64,000 nt of DNA from Planctomycetales bacterium (GTDB lineage Bacteria > Planctomycetota > Planctomycetia > Planctomycetales > Planctomycetaceae). The notes under the pieces were generated by a model. The model was not told the DNA's origin and did not search any database. It saw only the letters and a program-made list of their open reading frames with translations. A program made the position numbers and the translations under genes. The stretch spans positions 62,001 through 126,000 of the forward strand of contig JAPLOA010000034.1 in NCBI GenBank assembly GCA_026400835.1. The letters are read 5' to 3'. Every line of letters starts with the position of its first letter. Within the stretch, counting starts at the first letter, position 1. Positions 46,449 through 55,896 of this stretch are shown in pieces.

Positions 46449-46619
46449 AGAGGGGCATGGATTCGCAACACCCGCGAGTCCCATGAATCCGAGGCAACCC
46501 ATCGAATGCTCCTCTGAGATGGCGTTTTCAACACGTCCAACGACCAACAACATTCCGCAGCAGTCTCTATCAGGCTGTCGCGATGACCAGCTCAATCAAT
46601 TATTAAAGGTCATACTGAC

Positions 46620-48272
46620 ATGAGTGAAACTACTTCAGGAAGTAAAGCCCTTTCTCGAGCAGCACTGGCTATGCCGGCGTTTCTGCTGCTGGTGCTTGGG
46701 TACGAGATGTTTGAATGGACATTTAATCGAGTCTACGTACCGGAAGGCTACAGCCTTGTCATGCGGTACAAAGGTCCGCCATTGCCGTTCCTGCCTGGTA
46801 ATCGTCCGCCAGCTGCACCGGGACAGTTTGCACAAGTGGACGAGAATGGACGGCCATTGGAGATCGGAATTCTTAAGGACATGCTTGGGCCCGGGCGTCA
46901 CTTTCGCTGGATCGGCTGGTGGGAAACTCGTCTCATCCCTGACGTCGTTGTGAAACCGGGTGAAGTCGCGGTCGTGACCTGCAAAATGGGGACTGACTTG
47001 ACGGACGGAAAGTTCCTTGTCGAAGGTCACGTGAACGAAACCAAAGAGAAGGGCATTCTCCGGCAAGTGCTCGCCCCCGGCAATTACCGAATCAATGATT
47101 ATGCCTACGCTGTCGCAGTGATTACCGAGCAGGCCATTCCGCAAGGCACTCAGATCAAGCATTCCGGCTGGGTCTCAATCCCCACGGGCTATGTGGGCGT
47201 CGTTACAAATCTGAGCAAAGGTGAGTCAAATGTTGCCCGGTCCGTGATTCAGGACAAAGTTCTGCAGCCTGGACTGTATCCGGTCAATCCCCGTGAGCAG
47301 GAAATTGACATCATCGGCGTGGGCTACTCAGAAAAATCCATCAAGTCAAATCTCTTAAGTCGAGACGGCATCCCGGTGCTTGATGAAAGCGGCGAACCTT
47401 CCGTCGCGGATGACGAGAGTGGCATTGCATTCCCATCCAATGACGGGTTCAAGATCCATATGGACTTCACTGCAGTCTGGGGCATCATGCCTGATCAGGC
47501 CGCCAATGTAATCGCGACTTTTGGAAACCTTGAGGCCGTCGAAACAAAAGTCGTTATTCCCCAGATCGAAAGTATCGGCCGCAACAAAGGTTCTTCCGTG
47601 GGAGCCGTGGACTTGCTGGTTGGGGAGACTCGACAGAAGTTTCAGGAAGAAGTTTCCGCCGCGTTTCACAAGATCCTGGAGGAGAAGGATCTGACGCTGC
47701 TGCACGGCTTTGTGCGTAACATTCACATTCCACAAGAAGTTCGCAAACCGATTCAGGAAAAGTTTATCGCCGACGAACTAAAGCTGACTCGAGAACAGGA
47801 ACTGCTGACAGCTCGCACAGAAGCCACGCTTCGCGAAGCCGAAAAGAAGGTGGACCTGGAGAAAGAACGGGTCACCGCCGAGACCATGAAGATGGTGGCT
47901 CAGGCGATTGCGGAAGGAAATAAAGAAGCCGAGGAGACCAAAGCAGAAACGTTGAAAAAAGTCGCCTCGATTGATCGAAAAACAGCGGAACTGGATGCTC
48001 AGGCCAGCGTTGCCCTGGGTAAAGCAACAGCCTCCAGCAAGCAGCTTGAAGCCGAAGCCAAGTCAGAACTCTTCGGCCTTGCGGTCGGAGCCTTCGGCAG
48101 CGGCAGTGCTTACAATCAGTGGGTCTTTGCTTCCGGGTTGCCAGAAGATGTCGAACTCAATCTGTTCTACGCTGGTGAAGGCACCCTCTGGACAGACCTG
48201 AAAGGTTTCTCTGACGTCATGCTTGGTAAAGAGGCCGTAAAGCCGATGCCGGTACAGAAGTCGCAACCTTAA
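46620..48272 (+). CDS. SPFH/Band 7 domain protein 2 (paralog)
   Basis: A 550-residue paralog of the preceding gene. It has an N-terminal membrane helix (ALAMPAFLLLVLGYEMFEWT) and two Band 7-like blocks (VVVKPGEVAVVTCKMGTDLT and IPTGYVGVVTNLSKGE). A coiled coil rich in Glu/Lys/Ala follows (about residues 385-490), and the C-terminus ends in AFGSGSAYNQWVFASGLPED and a short tail. A strong terminator follows. Paired SPFH genes suggest a hetero-oligomeric assembly similar to HflK/HflC, although no FtsH gene is nearby and neither protein is a close HflK/C match by eye. Confidence 0.83.
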   Translation: MSETTSGSKALSRAALAMPAFLLLVLGYEMFEWTFNRVYVPEGYSLVMRYKGPPLPFLPGNRPPAAPGQFAQVDENGRPLEIGILKDMLGPGRHFRWIGWWETRLIPDVVVKPGEVAVVTCKMGTDLTDGKFLVEGHVNETKEKGILRQVLAPGNYRINDYAYAVAVITEQAIPQGTQIKHSGWVSIPTGYVGVVTNLSKGESNVARSVIQDKVLQPGLYPVNPREQEIDIIGVGYSEKSIKSNLLSRDGIPVLDESGEPSVADDESGIAFPSNDGFKIHMDFTAVWGIMPDQAANVIATFGNLEAVETKVVIPQIESIGRNKGSSVGAVDLLVGETRQKFQEEVSAAFHKILEEKDLTLLHGFVRNIHIPQEVRKPIQEKFIADELKLTREQELLTARTEATLREAEKKVDLEKERVTAETMKMVAQAIAEGNKEAEETKAETLKKVASIDRKTAELDAQASVALGKATASSKQLEAEAKSELFGLAVGAFGSGSAYNQWVFASGLPEDVELNLFYAGEGTLWTDLKGFSDVMLGKEAVKPMPVQKSQP

Positions 48273-48298
48273 CTTTTCTGTTCTCGGCTGAAGATGAG

Positions 48299-48337
48299 AA
48301 ACGGGGAAAGAGTCAGACAGACTGTTTCCCCGTTTTT
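48299..48337 (+). terminator. Rho-independent terminator of the SPFH pair
   Basis: An 11-base stem (48299-48309 with 48324-48334) followed by T residues, about 30 bases after the second SPFH stop. Confidence 0.9.
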
Positions 48338-48432
48338 GTTTCAGAGATTGATGATGTGAACCGATTTACTTCACCCGCTCAGCCAGAGTCCCGCAAAGAA
48401 ATCCCGGCTTGAAGCATGTGCAGGCTCGATCG

Positions 48433-48528
48433 GTGTGCCTGCGTTCGCTGAGGCTCACTTGTCACACCCTACAGAAAAAAGCTGGCTTAGAAGCGTGTGA
48501 CAAGGTCGTCCAGCGAACGCGGCCACAC
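48433..48528. repeat. Imperfect 34-35-base inverted repeat element
   Basis: The arm 48433-48467 and the arm 48495-48528 are near reverse complements, with identical ends (GTGTG, TTGTCACAC) and a shared GCGTTCGCTG core. The 27-base spacer is A-rich. It lies between the SPFH terminator and ubiX and resembles a REP-pair or short MITE. Confidence 0.75.
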
Positions 48529-48557
48529 CATTCACGGATCCTATTTCGAACCAAATC

Positions 48558-49232
48558 CTAAGCTTCGCCCCATCTCTGCATCAAGGTATGAGGCACGTGC
48601 AGATGATCGCAGATTCTCGCGACAACAAAATCGACCAGATCGGCTACCGATTGAGGCTGATGATAAAAGCCTGGCATTGATGGCAGCACGGTCGCACCGG
48701 CCTGGCTCACGCGTGTCATGTTCTCCAACTGGATGACACTCAGTGGAGTCTCCCGCGGCATCAGCACAAGCGGTCGTCGTTCTTTGAGATGAACATCGGC
48801 GGCTCGATGAATCAGATTCGTCGAACCACCGGTCGCAATTGCGGACAGTGTTCCCATTGAGCAAGGGCAGATCACCATTCCGGCCGTTAAAAATGATCCG
48901 CTGGCAATACCGGCCGAGTAATCGCCGATACCATGCACTTTCAATATTCCCGCATTGGGATCAAACGGGGTTGAAGCCTGTTTCGTATCAAAGCCCCATT
49001 TGAGTGCAATCGGGCTCTGCTGAATCTTTTGCAAAGCAGCACGCCACGCAGACTCTCCCGCACTGACAGCGGGAAAATCGCACTCCAGTTCACGTCGCAT
49101 CACCTGCCCGGCGGCACCGCTGGTGACGAGATGAACGGTCCTGTTTGCCGCCAGCAACACCGAGATCAGTCGGACCGCATAGATCGATCCGCTGGCTCCG
49201 GTGATGGCAACGACGACATTTTGAGAAGTCAT
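48558..49232 (-). CDS. ubiX: Flavin prenyltransferase UbiX
   Basis: A 224-residue FMN prenyltransferase that makes prenylated FMN for UbiD-type decarboxylases. Landmarks are the N-terminal VVAITGASGSIYAVRL, the active-site CPCSMGTLSAIATGGSTNLI and RRPLVLMPRETPLSVIQLEN. The length is slightly above the 190-200 usual because of an internal segment near residues 60-90. It begins 18 bases after the gyrB stop and is likely its operon partner. No ubiD gene is in the window. Confidence 0.92.
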   Translation of the reverse strand: MTSQNVVVAITGASGSIYAVRLISVLLAANRTVHLVTSGAAGQVMRRELECDFPAVSAGESAWRAALQKIQQSPIALKWGFDTKQASTPFDPNAGILKVHGIGDYSAGIASGSFLTAGMVICPCSMGTLSAIATGGSTNLIHRAADVHLKERRPLVLMPRETPLSVIQLENMTRVSQAGATVLPSMPGFYHQPQSVADLVDFVVARICDHLHVPHTLMQRWGEA

Positions 49233-49250
49233 GAAATCAATATCCCGTGA

Positions 49251-51176
49251 TCACAGGTCAAGGTCGTCCGCGAAACTCGCGTCTTCCATGATGATCCGAT
49301 ATCGCTCACTGGCGTCCTTGCCGAGCAGTTGATGAAAAGTCGCGTCAGCTTCCAACTGACTCTCAATATTGACTCGCAGCAATACCCTTGCCCGTGGATC
49401 CAAAGTCGTGTCACGCAACTGAGCCGCGTTCATTTCTCCGAGACCTTTGAAGCGGAGCACTGTCGCCGTACGATTCGCTGGCAGTGACGCCAACAACTCT
49501 TCCTTCTCCGCGTCATGCCGAGCATAGTGGACTTCTTTGCCCACCTCGATGCGGTACAACGGCGGCTGAGCAATAAACAGTTTTCCCTGACGAATCAGCT
49601 CCGGCATATGCCGGAAGAAGAACGTCAGCAACAACGTGGAAATGTGGTATCCGTCGCTGTCGGCATCCATAAGCAGGATAATCCGGGCATATCGCAACTG
49701 ATTAACATCAAAACTGTTGCCAACCCCGGCACCCAGAGTTTCCACGATGTCCCGAATTTCGTTGCTATCCATGATTTTGGACATCGACAACGCTTCGGTG
49801 TTCAGAATTTTTCCGCGCAGAGGCAATACAGCCTGAGTCGCCGCCTTGCGTCCCATCACCGCTGTGCCACCGGCCGAATCTCCTTCGACGATAAACAGTT
49901 CCGAATGCAGGGCATCTTTCGCCTGACAATCAACCAGCTTCCCGGGAAGATTGGTCTTTCGTCCGCCGACCGTTTTCCGCCGAACTTCCGAGACGGCTTC
50001 GCGACTGGCCTGCCGTGCGCGAGCAGCCAGCACCATGCGTCCCAGAATCACGTCTGCCAGAGAGGGATTGTTATTCAGCCAGTTTTCCAGAGCAGGCCGG
50101 ACAACTCCATCGACAGCCGCGGCCGTTTCCGGATTATTCAATCGCTCCTTGGTCTGCCCCTGAAACATCGGATCGCCAATGAAGACGCTCAGGATGCACA
50201 CAATCCCTTCACGAATATCGTCCGACGTGATCGTGACACCGCGAGGCTTATAGTCGTGCACGTCCATGTAGTTGCGGACAGCTTTGACCACTCCTGCCTT
50301 GAAGCCATTCTCGTGCGTTCCCCCGGCGTGAGTTCTGATGCCGTTCACATAACTGCGGATATTCTCTTCCGTGGAATCCGTCCAGCGCAGAACGACTTCG
50401 ACTTTGGCATCTTTGTCGTCCTTCATCACGGCAAAGAGTTGTTCATGCGCAGGCTTCTTGCCGGTATCTTTTGTGACCTTTTCGATATAAGCCACAATGC
50501 CGTCCGGATGATGCAGCTCGATGGTTTCTTTCCTCTGCTCATCATGAAAGACCAGTGTCAAGCCACCGTGGATGAACGAGATATCCTCAAGATGCTGACG
50601 AATGGTTTCCGCATTGAAGATGGTTCGACGGAAGATCTCTTCATCGGGGCGAAAAAAGATTGTCGTGCCGCGGCCACGAAACGGTTTCACTTTCTCGACC
50701 GGTGCTTTGGGCTTTCCCCGTCGAAACGTCTGGCACCATTCAAAACCGTCACGATGAACGGTTGCGATCATTTCTGATGACAAGGCGTTGACCACGGACG
50801 AGCCGACTCCGTGCAATCCGCCGCTACGCGCGTAGTTCTTGTCGCTGAATTTTCCGCCAGCATGCAGAGTCGTCAGAATGACTTCCAGCGTCGATTTTTT
50901 CATCTTCGGATGTTTATCAACCGGAATCCCGCGGCCATTATCCTGCACGGAGCATGAACTGCCATCTTTGTGCAGAGTGACCGTGATGCGATCACATTCA
51001 CCGGCCAGAAATTCGTCGACCGAATTGTCAACGATTTCCCACAACAGGTGATGCAAGCCGCGTGAATCCACGCCGCCGATGTACATTGACGGACGACGGC
51101 GAACGGGTTCAAGCCCCTCAAGGACTTCAATATCTTCGCCTGTGTAGCTGGAATTGGATTTGGTCACGGATGCCAT
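49251..51176 (-). CDS. gyrB: DNA gyrase subunit B / type IIA topoisomerase B subunit
   Basis: A 641-residue GHKL ATPase/TOPRIM subunit. The ATP-binding landmarks are EIVDNSVDEFLAG, DNGRGIPVD and SGGLHGVGSSVVNALS. The TOPRIM domain has EGDSAGGTAVMGR and MDADSDGYHISTLLLTFFFR, and the tail has LRFKGLGEMNAAQLRDTTLD. The length matches GyrB/ParE without the E. coli insertion. DADSDGYHI replaces the usual DADVDGAHI but keeps the three metal-binding aspartates. Whether it pairs with gyrase A or topoisomerase IV ParC cannot be told; no A subunit is adjacent. AGGAAG precedes the ATG. A second gyrB elsewhere in the genome is quite possible. Confidence 0.88.
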   Translation of the reverse strand: MASVTKSNSSYTGEDIEVLEGLEPVRRRPSMYIGGVDSRGLHHLLWEIVDNSVDEFLAGECDRITVTLHKDGSSCSVQDNGRGIPVDKHPKMKKSTLEVILTTLHAGGKFSDKNYARSGGLHGVGSSVVNALSSEMIATVHRDGFEWCQTFRRGKPKAPVEKVKPFRGRGTTIFFRPDEEIFRRTIFNAETIRQHLEDISFIHGGLTLVFHDEQRKETIELHHPDGIVAYIEKVTKDTGKKPAHEQLFAVMKDDKDAKVEVVLRWTDSTEENIRSYVNGIRTHAGGTHENGFKAGVVKAVRNYMDVHDYKPRGVTITSDDIREGIVCILSVFIGDPMFQGQTKERLNNPETAAAVDGVVRPALENWLNNNPSLADVILGRMVLAARARQASREAVSEVRRKTVGGRKTNLPGKLVDCQAKDALHSELFIVEGDSAGGTAVMGRKAATQAVLPLRGKILNTEALSMSKIMDSNEIRDIVETLGAGVGNSFDVNQLRYARIILLMDADSDGYHISTLLLTFFFRHMPELIRQGKLFIAQPPLYRIEVGKEVHYARHDAEKEELLASLPANRTATVLRFKGLGEMNAAQLRDTTLDPRARVLLRVNIESQLEADATFHQLLGKDASERYRIIMEDASFADDLDL

Positions 51177-51678
51177 CGTTTGCTTCCTGCAGATGTCAAT
51201 TTTACCAACTCAATCGCCCCGAAACTCGCGAATCTGACGCTTCAACCACCGCGGACCGTTTCAGTACAGAGCATTTCCAAAGCTGTTTTCTTTGCGTAAC
51301 TTCGCAATCCTTACTGAAATTGGGAGGATTGGAAGGGCTGCGAAAACACAAGTGGCGGAGTTTAGCGGCAACCCGGCTTCTCGCACAGGCTTCCATTTCC
51401 AGATCTTTTTACGTCAGTGTATCCGCGGAATTCTTCAGGTCTTGCCTGCCGGGCTGGATTCGCGGCAAGGAGGACGTCCCGAAATCGGCGACTGCACCCT
51501 TGAGAAAAACCCAGCAATCGGCTGCCTGACATTCGTGAGTTCATCTGGTAGATTCTGACCGATCGTCAGATCATCATATATCGCCACAGTCATGCACTGG
51601 CCTGATCACTGAGCAATGTTCTCGGGAGAATTGAGGGAGCAGTCGAGCAGGCAATTCACGAGGACGCATTCGACTCCC
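51177..51678. other. Divergent intergenic region between gyrB and the cyclase gene
   Basis: About 500 bases. Overlapping frames of 60-88 codons on both strands lack motifs. The cyclase frame is open upstream to 51616, but the segment looks non-coding. Promoters of both genes are expected. Confidence 0.4.
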
Positions 51679-53559
51679 ATGTCTATTCGGAACTCTACTC
51701 CGGCGTTAGTGAACGATGCCGTAAACGCGGTGAATCGCCTTCTCCTTTCGCAACGCAACGAGCAGGGTTGGTGGACCGGGCGATTGTCGACATCTGCATT
51801 ATCCACCGCGACCGCCGTAATGGCTCTGCATAAGGCGGCCGAAGCCACCGATGATGAAGTTCAGCGACTTCGCTGGAGGTCCCTGATGAAGGGCGGTCTG
51901 CAGTGGCTGGCTGATCATCAGAACTCAGACGGCGGCTGGGGTGATACGGTTCTTAGTATCAGCAACATTTCGACAAGCATGTTGTGTCACGCTGTTTTTC
52001 GAGCCACCGCGGAGGTCGTGCAACAACAAACACTGCCGGATGAGACGATCGCGAGGTGGCAGCAAGTCACGGAATCTTCCGGCCAGCATATTGCTCAGGT
52101 GGGTGGTGTGCCGGCGGTCATTCGAAGATATGGAAAGGACCATACGTTTTCGGTTCCCATTCTCACTCACTGTGCGTTGGCGGGAATCGTGAAGTGGAAA
52201 GACGTGATTCCGCTGCCGTTTGAATTGTCGTGCGTGCCACATCAGCTTTACGCCGCCGTGAGAATGCCGGTTGTCAGCTACGCTTTACCAGCGTTGATTG
52301 CGATTGGCCAGGTCATCTTCAAGCATCGGGGGCACTGGAATCCCATCGTGCGTATGATTCGTCACGCGGCGATAAAGCCATCATTGAATGTGCTGGAGTC
52401 GATTCAGCCAACGAACGGTGGATTTCTGGAAGCGACTCCGCTGACGAGTTTCGTCTGCATGAGTCTTCTCGGATGCGGCCTGCTTGACCACGTGGTGACG
52501 CAGCGATGCCTGAAGTTTATCGAGGCGTCCGTTCGCGAAGACGGCAGTTGGCCAATCGATACGAATCTGACCACATGGGTCACAACGCTCAGCGTGAATG
52601 CACTCGGGGTGAGTAACCTCGGCGAGCGGCAGGGCGTCAGCCCTGCGAGCATTCCATCACCCGACTCTGCCGCAAACGGTGTTTGGCAACCCGAAACAAT
52701 TCGCAACTGGCTGCTTGGCCAACAGTACCGAGTCGTTCATCCCTATACACATGCAGCACCCGGTGGCTGGTCGTGGACGAATCTTCCCGGCGGAGTGCCC
52801 GACGCAGACGATACTCCGGGCGCAATGTTGGCGGTGATGAATCTTCGCTCACCAGAAGAATCGTTTTCTTCGGAAGAAATTTCCTCCCTTCGCGCGGCGA
52901 CAATTTGGTTGCTCGACCTGCAGAACCGTGATGGGGGCTGGCCCACGTTTTGTCGAGGCTGGGGCACTCTGCCGTTTGACCGAAGTTCCTGCGATTTGAC
53001 GGCTCATACATTGCGAGCATTTTACTTGTGGCTGCATCGAATTCCTGGGATCGACCAGAAGCTGCGGATTCGAACTGAAAAGTCGATGCAACGAGGAATC
53101 CGGTATCTGGAAAACGTTCAGCGAGCCGACGGAACCTGGCTGCCGCTCTGGTTTGGCCATCAATTCAATGAAGACGACGAAAATCCTCTGTACGGGACAT
53201 CGCGAGTCGTCCGCGCGCTGGGTACGATAGGCCGAAATTCATCGGACTGCTGCCAAAGGGCTGTTCGCTGGTTGCTGGAAAATCAGAACGACGACGGGGG
53301 CTGGTCAGCTCGTCGCGGTCTGGAAAGTTCCGTGGAAGAAACCGGACTGGCATTAGACAGTCTTGTCGACTTTCCGGCAGCTCGACTGGCAAATGACAAG
53401 GCCGCTCAGTGGCTGGCAGCCCGGGTGAATGAAGGCACAGTGGATCGGCCCAGTCCGATCGGATTCTATTTTGCTCGACTCTGGTATTTTGAGGATCTTT
53501 ACCCGATCATATTTGCGGCAACGGGGTTGAACCGTTGGCGGAACAGGCGATTAAGTTAA
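51679..53559 (+). CDS. Squalene-hopene cyclase-like class II terpene cyclase
   Basis: A 626-residue alpha-alpha barrel protein. The catalytic acid motif D375-A-D377-D378-T lies in GGVPDADDTPGAM, at nearly the same number as in bacterial squalene-hopene cyclase. QW-type repeats are visible: NEQGWWTG, QNSDGGWGDT, EDGSWPIDT, NRDGGWPTFCRGWG, ADGTWLPLW and NDDGGWSARRG. These enzymes protonate and cyclise squalene or a related polyprene. The ATG at 51679 is preferred over one 21 codons earlier. A 25-base palindromic repeat lies in frame inside the gene (52621-52645). The next gene encodes a polyprenyl synthase, so a terpenoid pathway is likely; the exact substrate is not certain. Confidence 0.8.
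   Translation: MSIRNSTPALVNDAVNAVNRLLLSQRNEQGWWTGRLSTSALSTATAVMALHKAAEATDDEVQRLRWRSLMKGGLQWLADHQNSDGGWGDTVLSISNISTSMLCHAVFRATAEVVQQQTLPDETIARWQQVTESSGQHIAQVGGVPAVIRRYGKDHTFSVPILTHCALAGIVKWKDVIPLPFELSCVPHQLYAAVRMPVVSYALPALIAIGQVIFKHRGHWNPIVRMIRHAAIKPSLNVLESIQPTNGGFLEATPLTSFVCMSLLGCGLLDHVVTQRCLKFIEASVREDGSWPIDTNLTTWVTTLSVNALGVSNLGERQGVSPASIPSPDSAANGVWQPETIRNWLLGQQYRVVHPYTHAAPGGWSWTNLPGGVPDADDTPGAMLAVMNLRSPEESFSSEEISSLRAATIWLLDLQNRDGGWPTFCRGWGTLPFDRSSCDLTAHTLRAFYLWLHRIPGIDQKLRIRTEKSMQRGIRYLENVQRADGTWLPLWFGHQFNEDDENPLYGTSRVVRALGTIGRNSSDCCQRAVRWLLENQNDDGGWSARRGLESSVEETGLALDSLVDFPAARLANDKAAQWLAARVNEGTVDRPSPIGFYFARLWYFEDLYPIIFAATGLNRWRNRRLS
52621..52645 (+). repeat. REP-like element inside the cyclase coding sequence
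   Basis: A 25-base GC-rich palindromic element (core AGGGCGTCAGCCCT) whose exact reverse complement occurs at 53765-53789. It encodes roughly GERQGVSPAS in frame. Beyond the exact match the two copies remain similar for about 8 more bases. Confidence 0.85.
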
Positions 53560-53579
53560 GGCGTAATGATCGGGCGCTG

Positions 53580-53655
53580 ATCACAACCCGAAGCGTCAGC
53601 GAGGGATAAACGTTGCCGCGTTTTCAACAACAATCCCTCGCTCACGCAGCGGGTT
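53580..53655. repeat. Inverted-repeat hairpin element
   Basis: Arms 53585-53607 and 53633-53655 match as reverse complements at 20 of 23 positions. The left arm with its flank (53580-53606) is also an exact 27-base inverted match to 56002-56028, on the far side of the next gene. Confidence 0.85.
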
Positions 53656-53764
53656 AGGATTAAATCAACACGCCCAGAAGACATTGGACGACCTGGACTA
53701 AGGACGTGAAGGTCTGTTAGCCACCAAAAAAGAATTGTGTCTGATCCGCGTCTTGAATTGCTCT

Positions 53765-53789
53765 CAGGGCTGACGCCCTGCCGCTCGCC
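53765..53789 (-). repeat. Second copy of the REP-like element
   Basis: Exact reverse complement of 52621-52645. It lies in the 5' leader of the DUF116-polyprenyl synthase gene, 56 bases before its start codon. Confidence 0.85.
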
Positions 53790-53844
53790 TGGTAAACTAG
53801 CCCACCACCGAAATCATCTATAGCTCCACCCGGAGAGTTTCCCT

Positions 53845-55803
53845 GTGTCAATCGCCCATGTCGACAACTCCATCGCAGACGATGACGAACCAATGCGTCC
53901 TTCCTTTCCGGAAGATCACCGACTCGTGGACGACGAAGATGATCCGGCCCCGGTAAAGAAAAAGGGCAAGCGTCGCAGTACGACTCACCTGAAAGCCGTT
54001 CCGGATACTCTGGAACTGCGAGAGAAAGTCAAAGTCGCAGCCGAAGAGTATGCTCGGTCACTGGATCGCAGTCGTGCGTTTACTCGCAATGAACTGGAAC
54101 ATCACGGGCGAACATTGCTCGACCAGATGCAGTTGCCCGAGAAGTATCTGGGCTTTTCGATGGTGATGGTCGGCAACTTTTTCTGGAAGCAGCAGTTCCT
54201 TGCGATTCCGTTTAATCGACGCATGCTGTTGCTGCCTCACTGTTTGAAACATGCCGAAGGTTGTCCGGCCGAGTACACTCAGTTTGGTCTCGACTGCGAA
54301 CGTTGCGGTGCCTGTTCCATTGCAGACTACAAAGTTCGTGCGGAGCAACTGGGCTACAAAGTTCTGGTTGCGGAAGGTTCCCCGGTTGTTCTGAAGATTA
54401 TTGTCTCCGGATATATCGACGGAATTCTTGGTGTGGCCTGCCTGAACGTGTTGGAGAAGGCGATTGATAAAATTCTGATCGCCGGGGTTCCATCCTACGC
54501 GGTACCCCTGCATTCCGGCGACTGCCTGAACACAACTCTGGATGAGGCGTGGGTCTGGGACGTTCTGGATAAGTATGAACCGCTGCCGGAAAAGCCCACG
54601 ACAAGTTATGTGCCGCTAATGCGAGCAACGGCAAAGATCTTTGAAGACGATTTCGAGCGACTTTCGCCAAGAGTACGCACGAAGGATGAGTCGCGCCGAA
54701 ACTCACCGATTGCCTTCACTGAAAATATCTCCTACGAATGGCTGTCGAAAGGCGGAAAACGTTTTCGCCCGTTTATTACGGTCGCCGCGTGGCACGCCGC
54801 ATTGGGGACCGGTGGATTGACGACCGGAGCTGAGACACCCGCGATTCCGGATGCGGTGGCTCGTGTGGCGATGGCGATTGAAGCCTTCCATAAAGCATCG
54901 CTCGTCCATGACGACATTCAGGACGATGATCAGTATCGCTATGGTCGTGAAACTCTGCATCGCCAGCACGGAGCAGGTCAGGCCATTAACATCGGCGATC
55001 ATCTGATCGGGTTGGGATACCGCTTTATTCATTCGGCTCGTGAACTCGGCCCTGAAATTGCGATCGACGTGTTGAACAGCATGTCGACCGCTCATATTCG
55101 GCTGTGCGACGGGCAGGGTGCGGAGATGGCGTTTCAGAAGTCTCCGGACTGGAATCTGACTCCGCTGGATGCACTTCAGATCTATTCATTGAAGACCTCT
55201 CCCGCCTTTGAGGCGGCTTTGTATGCCGGGCTGCGAATGGCCGATCATCCGCTGGCATCAACGGATTTGGTTCCTCAGTTCTGCCGTCACGTGGGCGTCG
55301 CGTTTCAGGTGTTGAATGACCTGAAAGACTGGCAGGGCGATACCGACAATAAGCTGGTTGCCGGTCAGGATGCACTCGCATTGCGACCAACCGTTCTGCT
55401 GGCACTGGCGTTGAAAGATGCTAACGAACAGCAGCAAGCCGAATTGAAGGAGATCCTGTCCGAGACTCCAGGTCGATCGACGAATCACAAGCGAGTTGAT
55501 CGGTTGCGAGATATCTTTAAGGCATGCGACGTCTTCGAAAAGGCAGAGATGCTGGTTGAGCGATCGCGGGAGAAAGCGGAGTCGCTCGTCGCGGACATCG
55601 AAAACGACCAGGTTCGCGATCTGCTGCATTTCTTTATTGAGACGGTGCTCGCGAAAGATCTGCCGCCAACTCCGCTGGAAGAGAATCCAGGCGTGTTTGT
55701 CCAGTTGGATACTCAAACGAACGGCAGTCGCAGCCTGCTTCCAATTATTGGTGGAACAGTGATGGCCGCTGCGACATGTTCGGCCACGGGTGTCCCCGGT
55801 TAG
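53845..55803 (+). CDS. DUF116-polyprenyl synthetase fusion protein
   Basis: A 652-residue two-domain protein starting at a GTG. Residues about 50-255 are DUF116, with the cysteine set C133, C140, C151, C154 and C157 ([11 protein letters not shown] and DCERCGAC), which could bind metal or an iron-sulfur cluster. Residues about 270-620 are a trans-prenyl transferase: GGKRFRPF at 303, the first Asp-rich motif DDIQD at 356-360, [11 protein letters not shown], and the second motif N491-D-L-K-D495 with Asn in place of the first Asp. It condenses isopentenyl diphosphate onto an allylic primer. It lies directly after the cyclase gene. The N-terminal 45 residues are acidic and lysine-rich and probably disordered. 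Confidence 0.87.
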   Translation: MSIAHVDNSIADDDEPMRPSFPEDHRLVDDEDDPAPVKKKGKRRSTTHLKAVPDTLELREKVKVAAEEYARSLDRSRAFTRNELEHHGRTLLDQMQLPEKYLGFSMVMVGNFFWKQQFLAIPFNRRMLLLPHCLKHAEGCPAEYTQFGLDCERCGACSIADYKVRAEQLGYKVLVAEGSPVVLKIIVSGYIDGILGVACLNVLEKAIDKILIAGVPSYAVPLHSGDCLNTTLDEAWVWDVLDKYEPLPEKPTTSYVPLMRATAKIFEDDFERLSPRVRTKDESRRNSPIAFTENISYEWLSKGGKRFRPFITVAAWHAALGTGGLTTGAETPAIPDAVARVAMAIEAFHKASLVHDDIQDDDQYRYGRETLHRQHGAGQAINIGDHLIGLGYRFIHSARELGPEIAIDVLNSMSTAHIRLCDGQGAEMAFQKSPDWNLTPLDALQIYSLKTSPAFEAALYAGLRMADHPLASTDLVPQFCRHVGVAFQVLNDLKDWQGDTDNKLVAGQDALALRPTVLLALALKDANEQQQAELKEILSETPGRSTNHKRVDRLRDIFKACDVFEKAEMLVERSREKAESLVADIENDQVRDLLHFFIETVLAKDLPPTPLEENPGVFVQLDTQTNGSRSLLPIIGGTVMAAATCSATGVPG

Positions 55804-55896
55804 CAGCGGGTTGATTTAAGCCTAAGCCGCTGATGCGTTCTGAATTAGCGCCGCTGAAGACTGCCGGGAATCAACGCGATGAAAACACGTGGAACG

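Noticed and set aside
49515-50777. A 420-codon plus-strand open frame
   Set aside because: Entirely antisense to gyrB, whose motifs are complete; composition is that of a reverse shadow.
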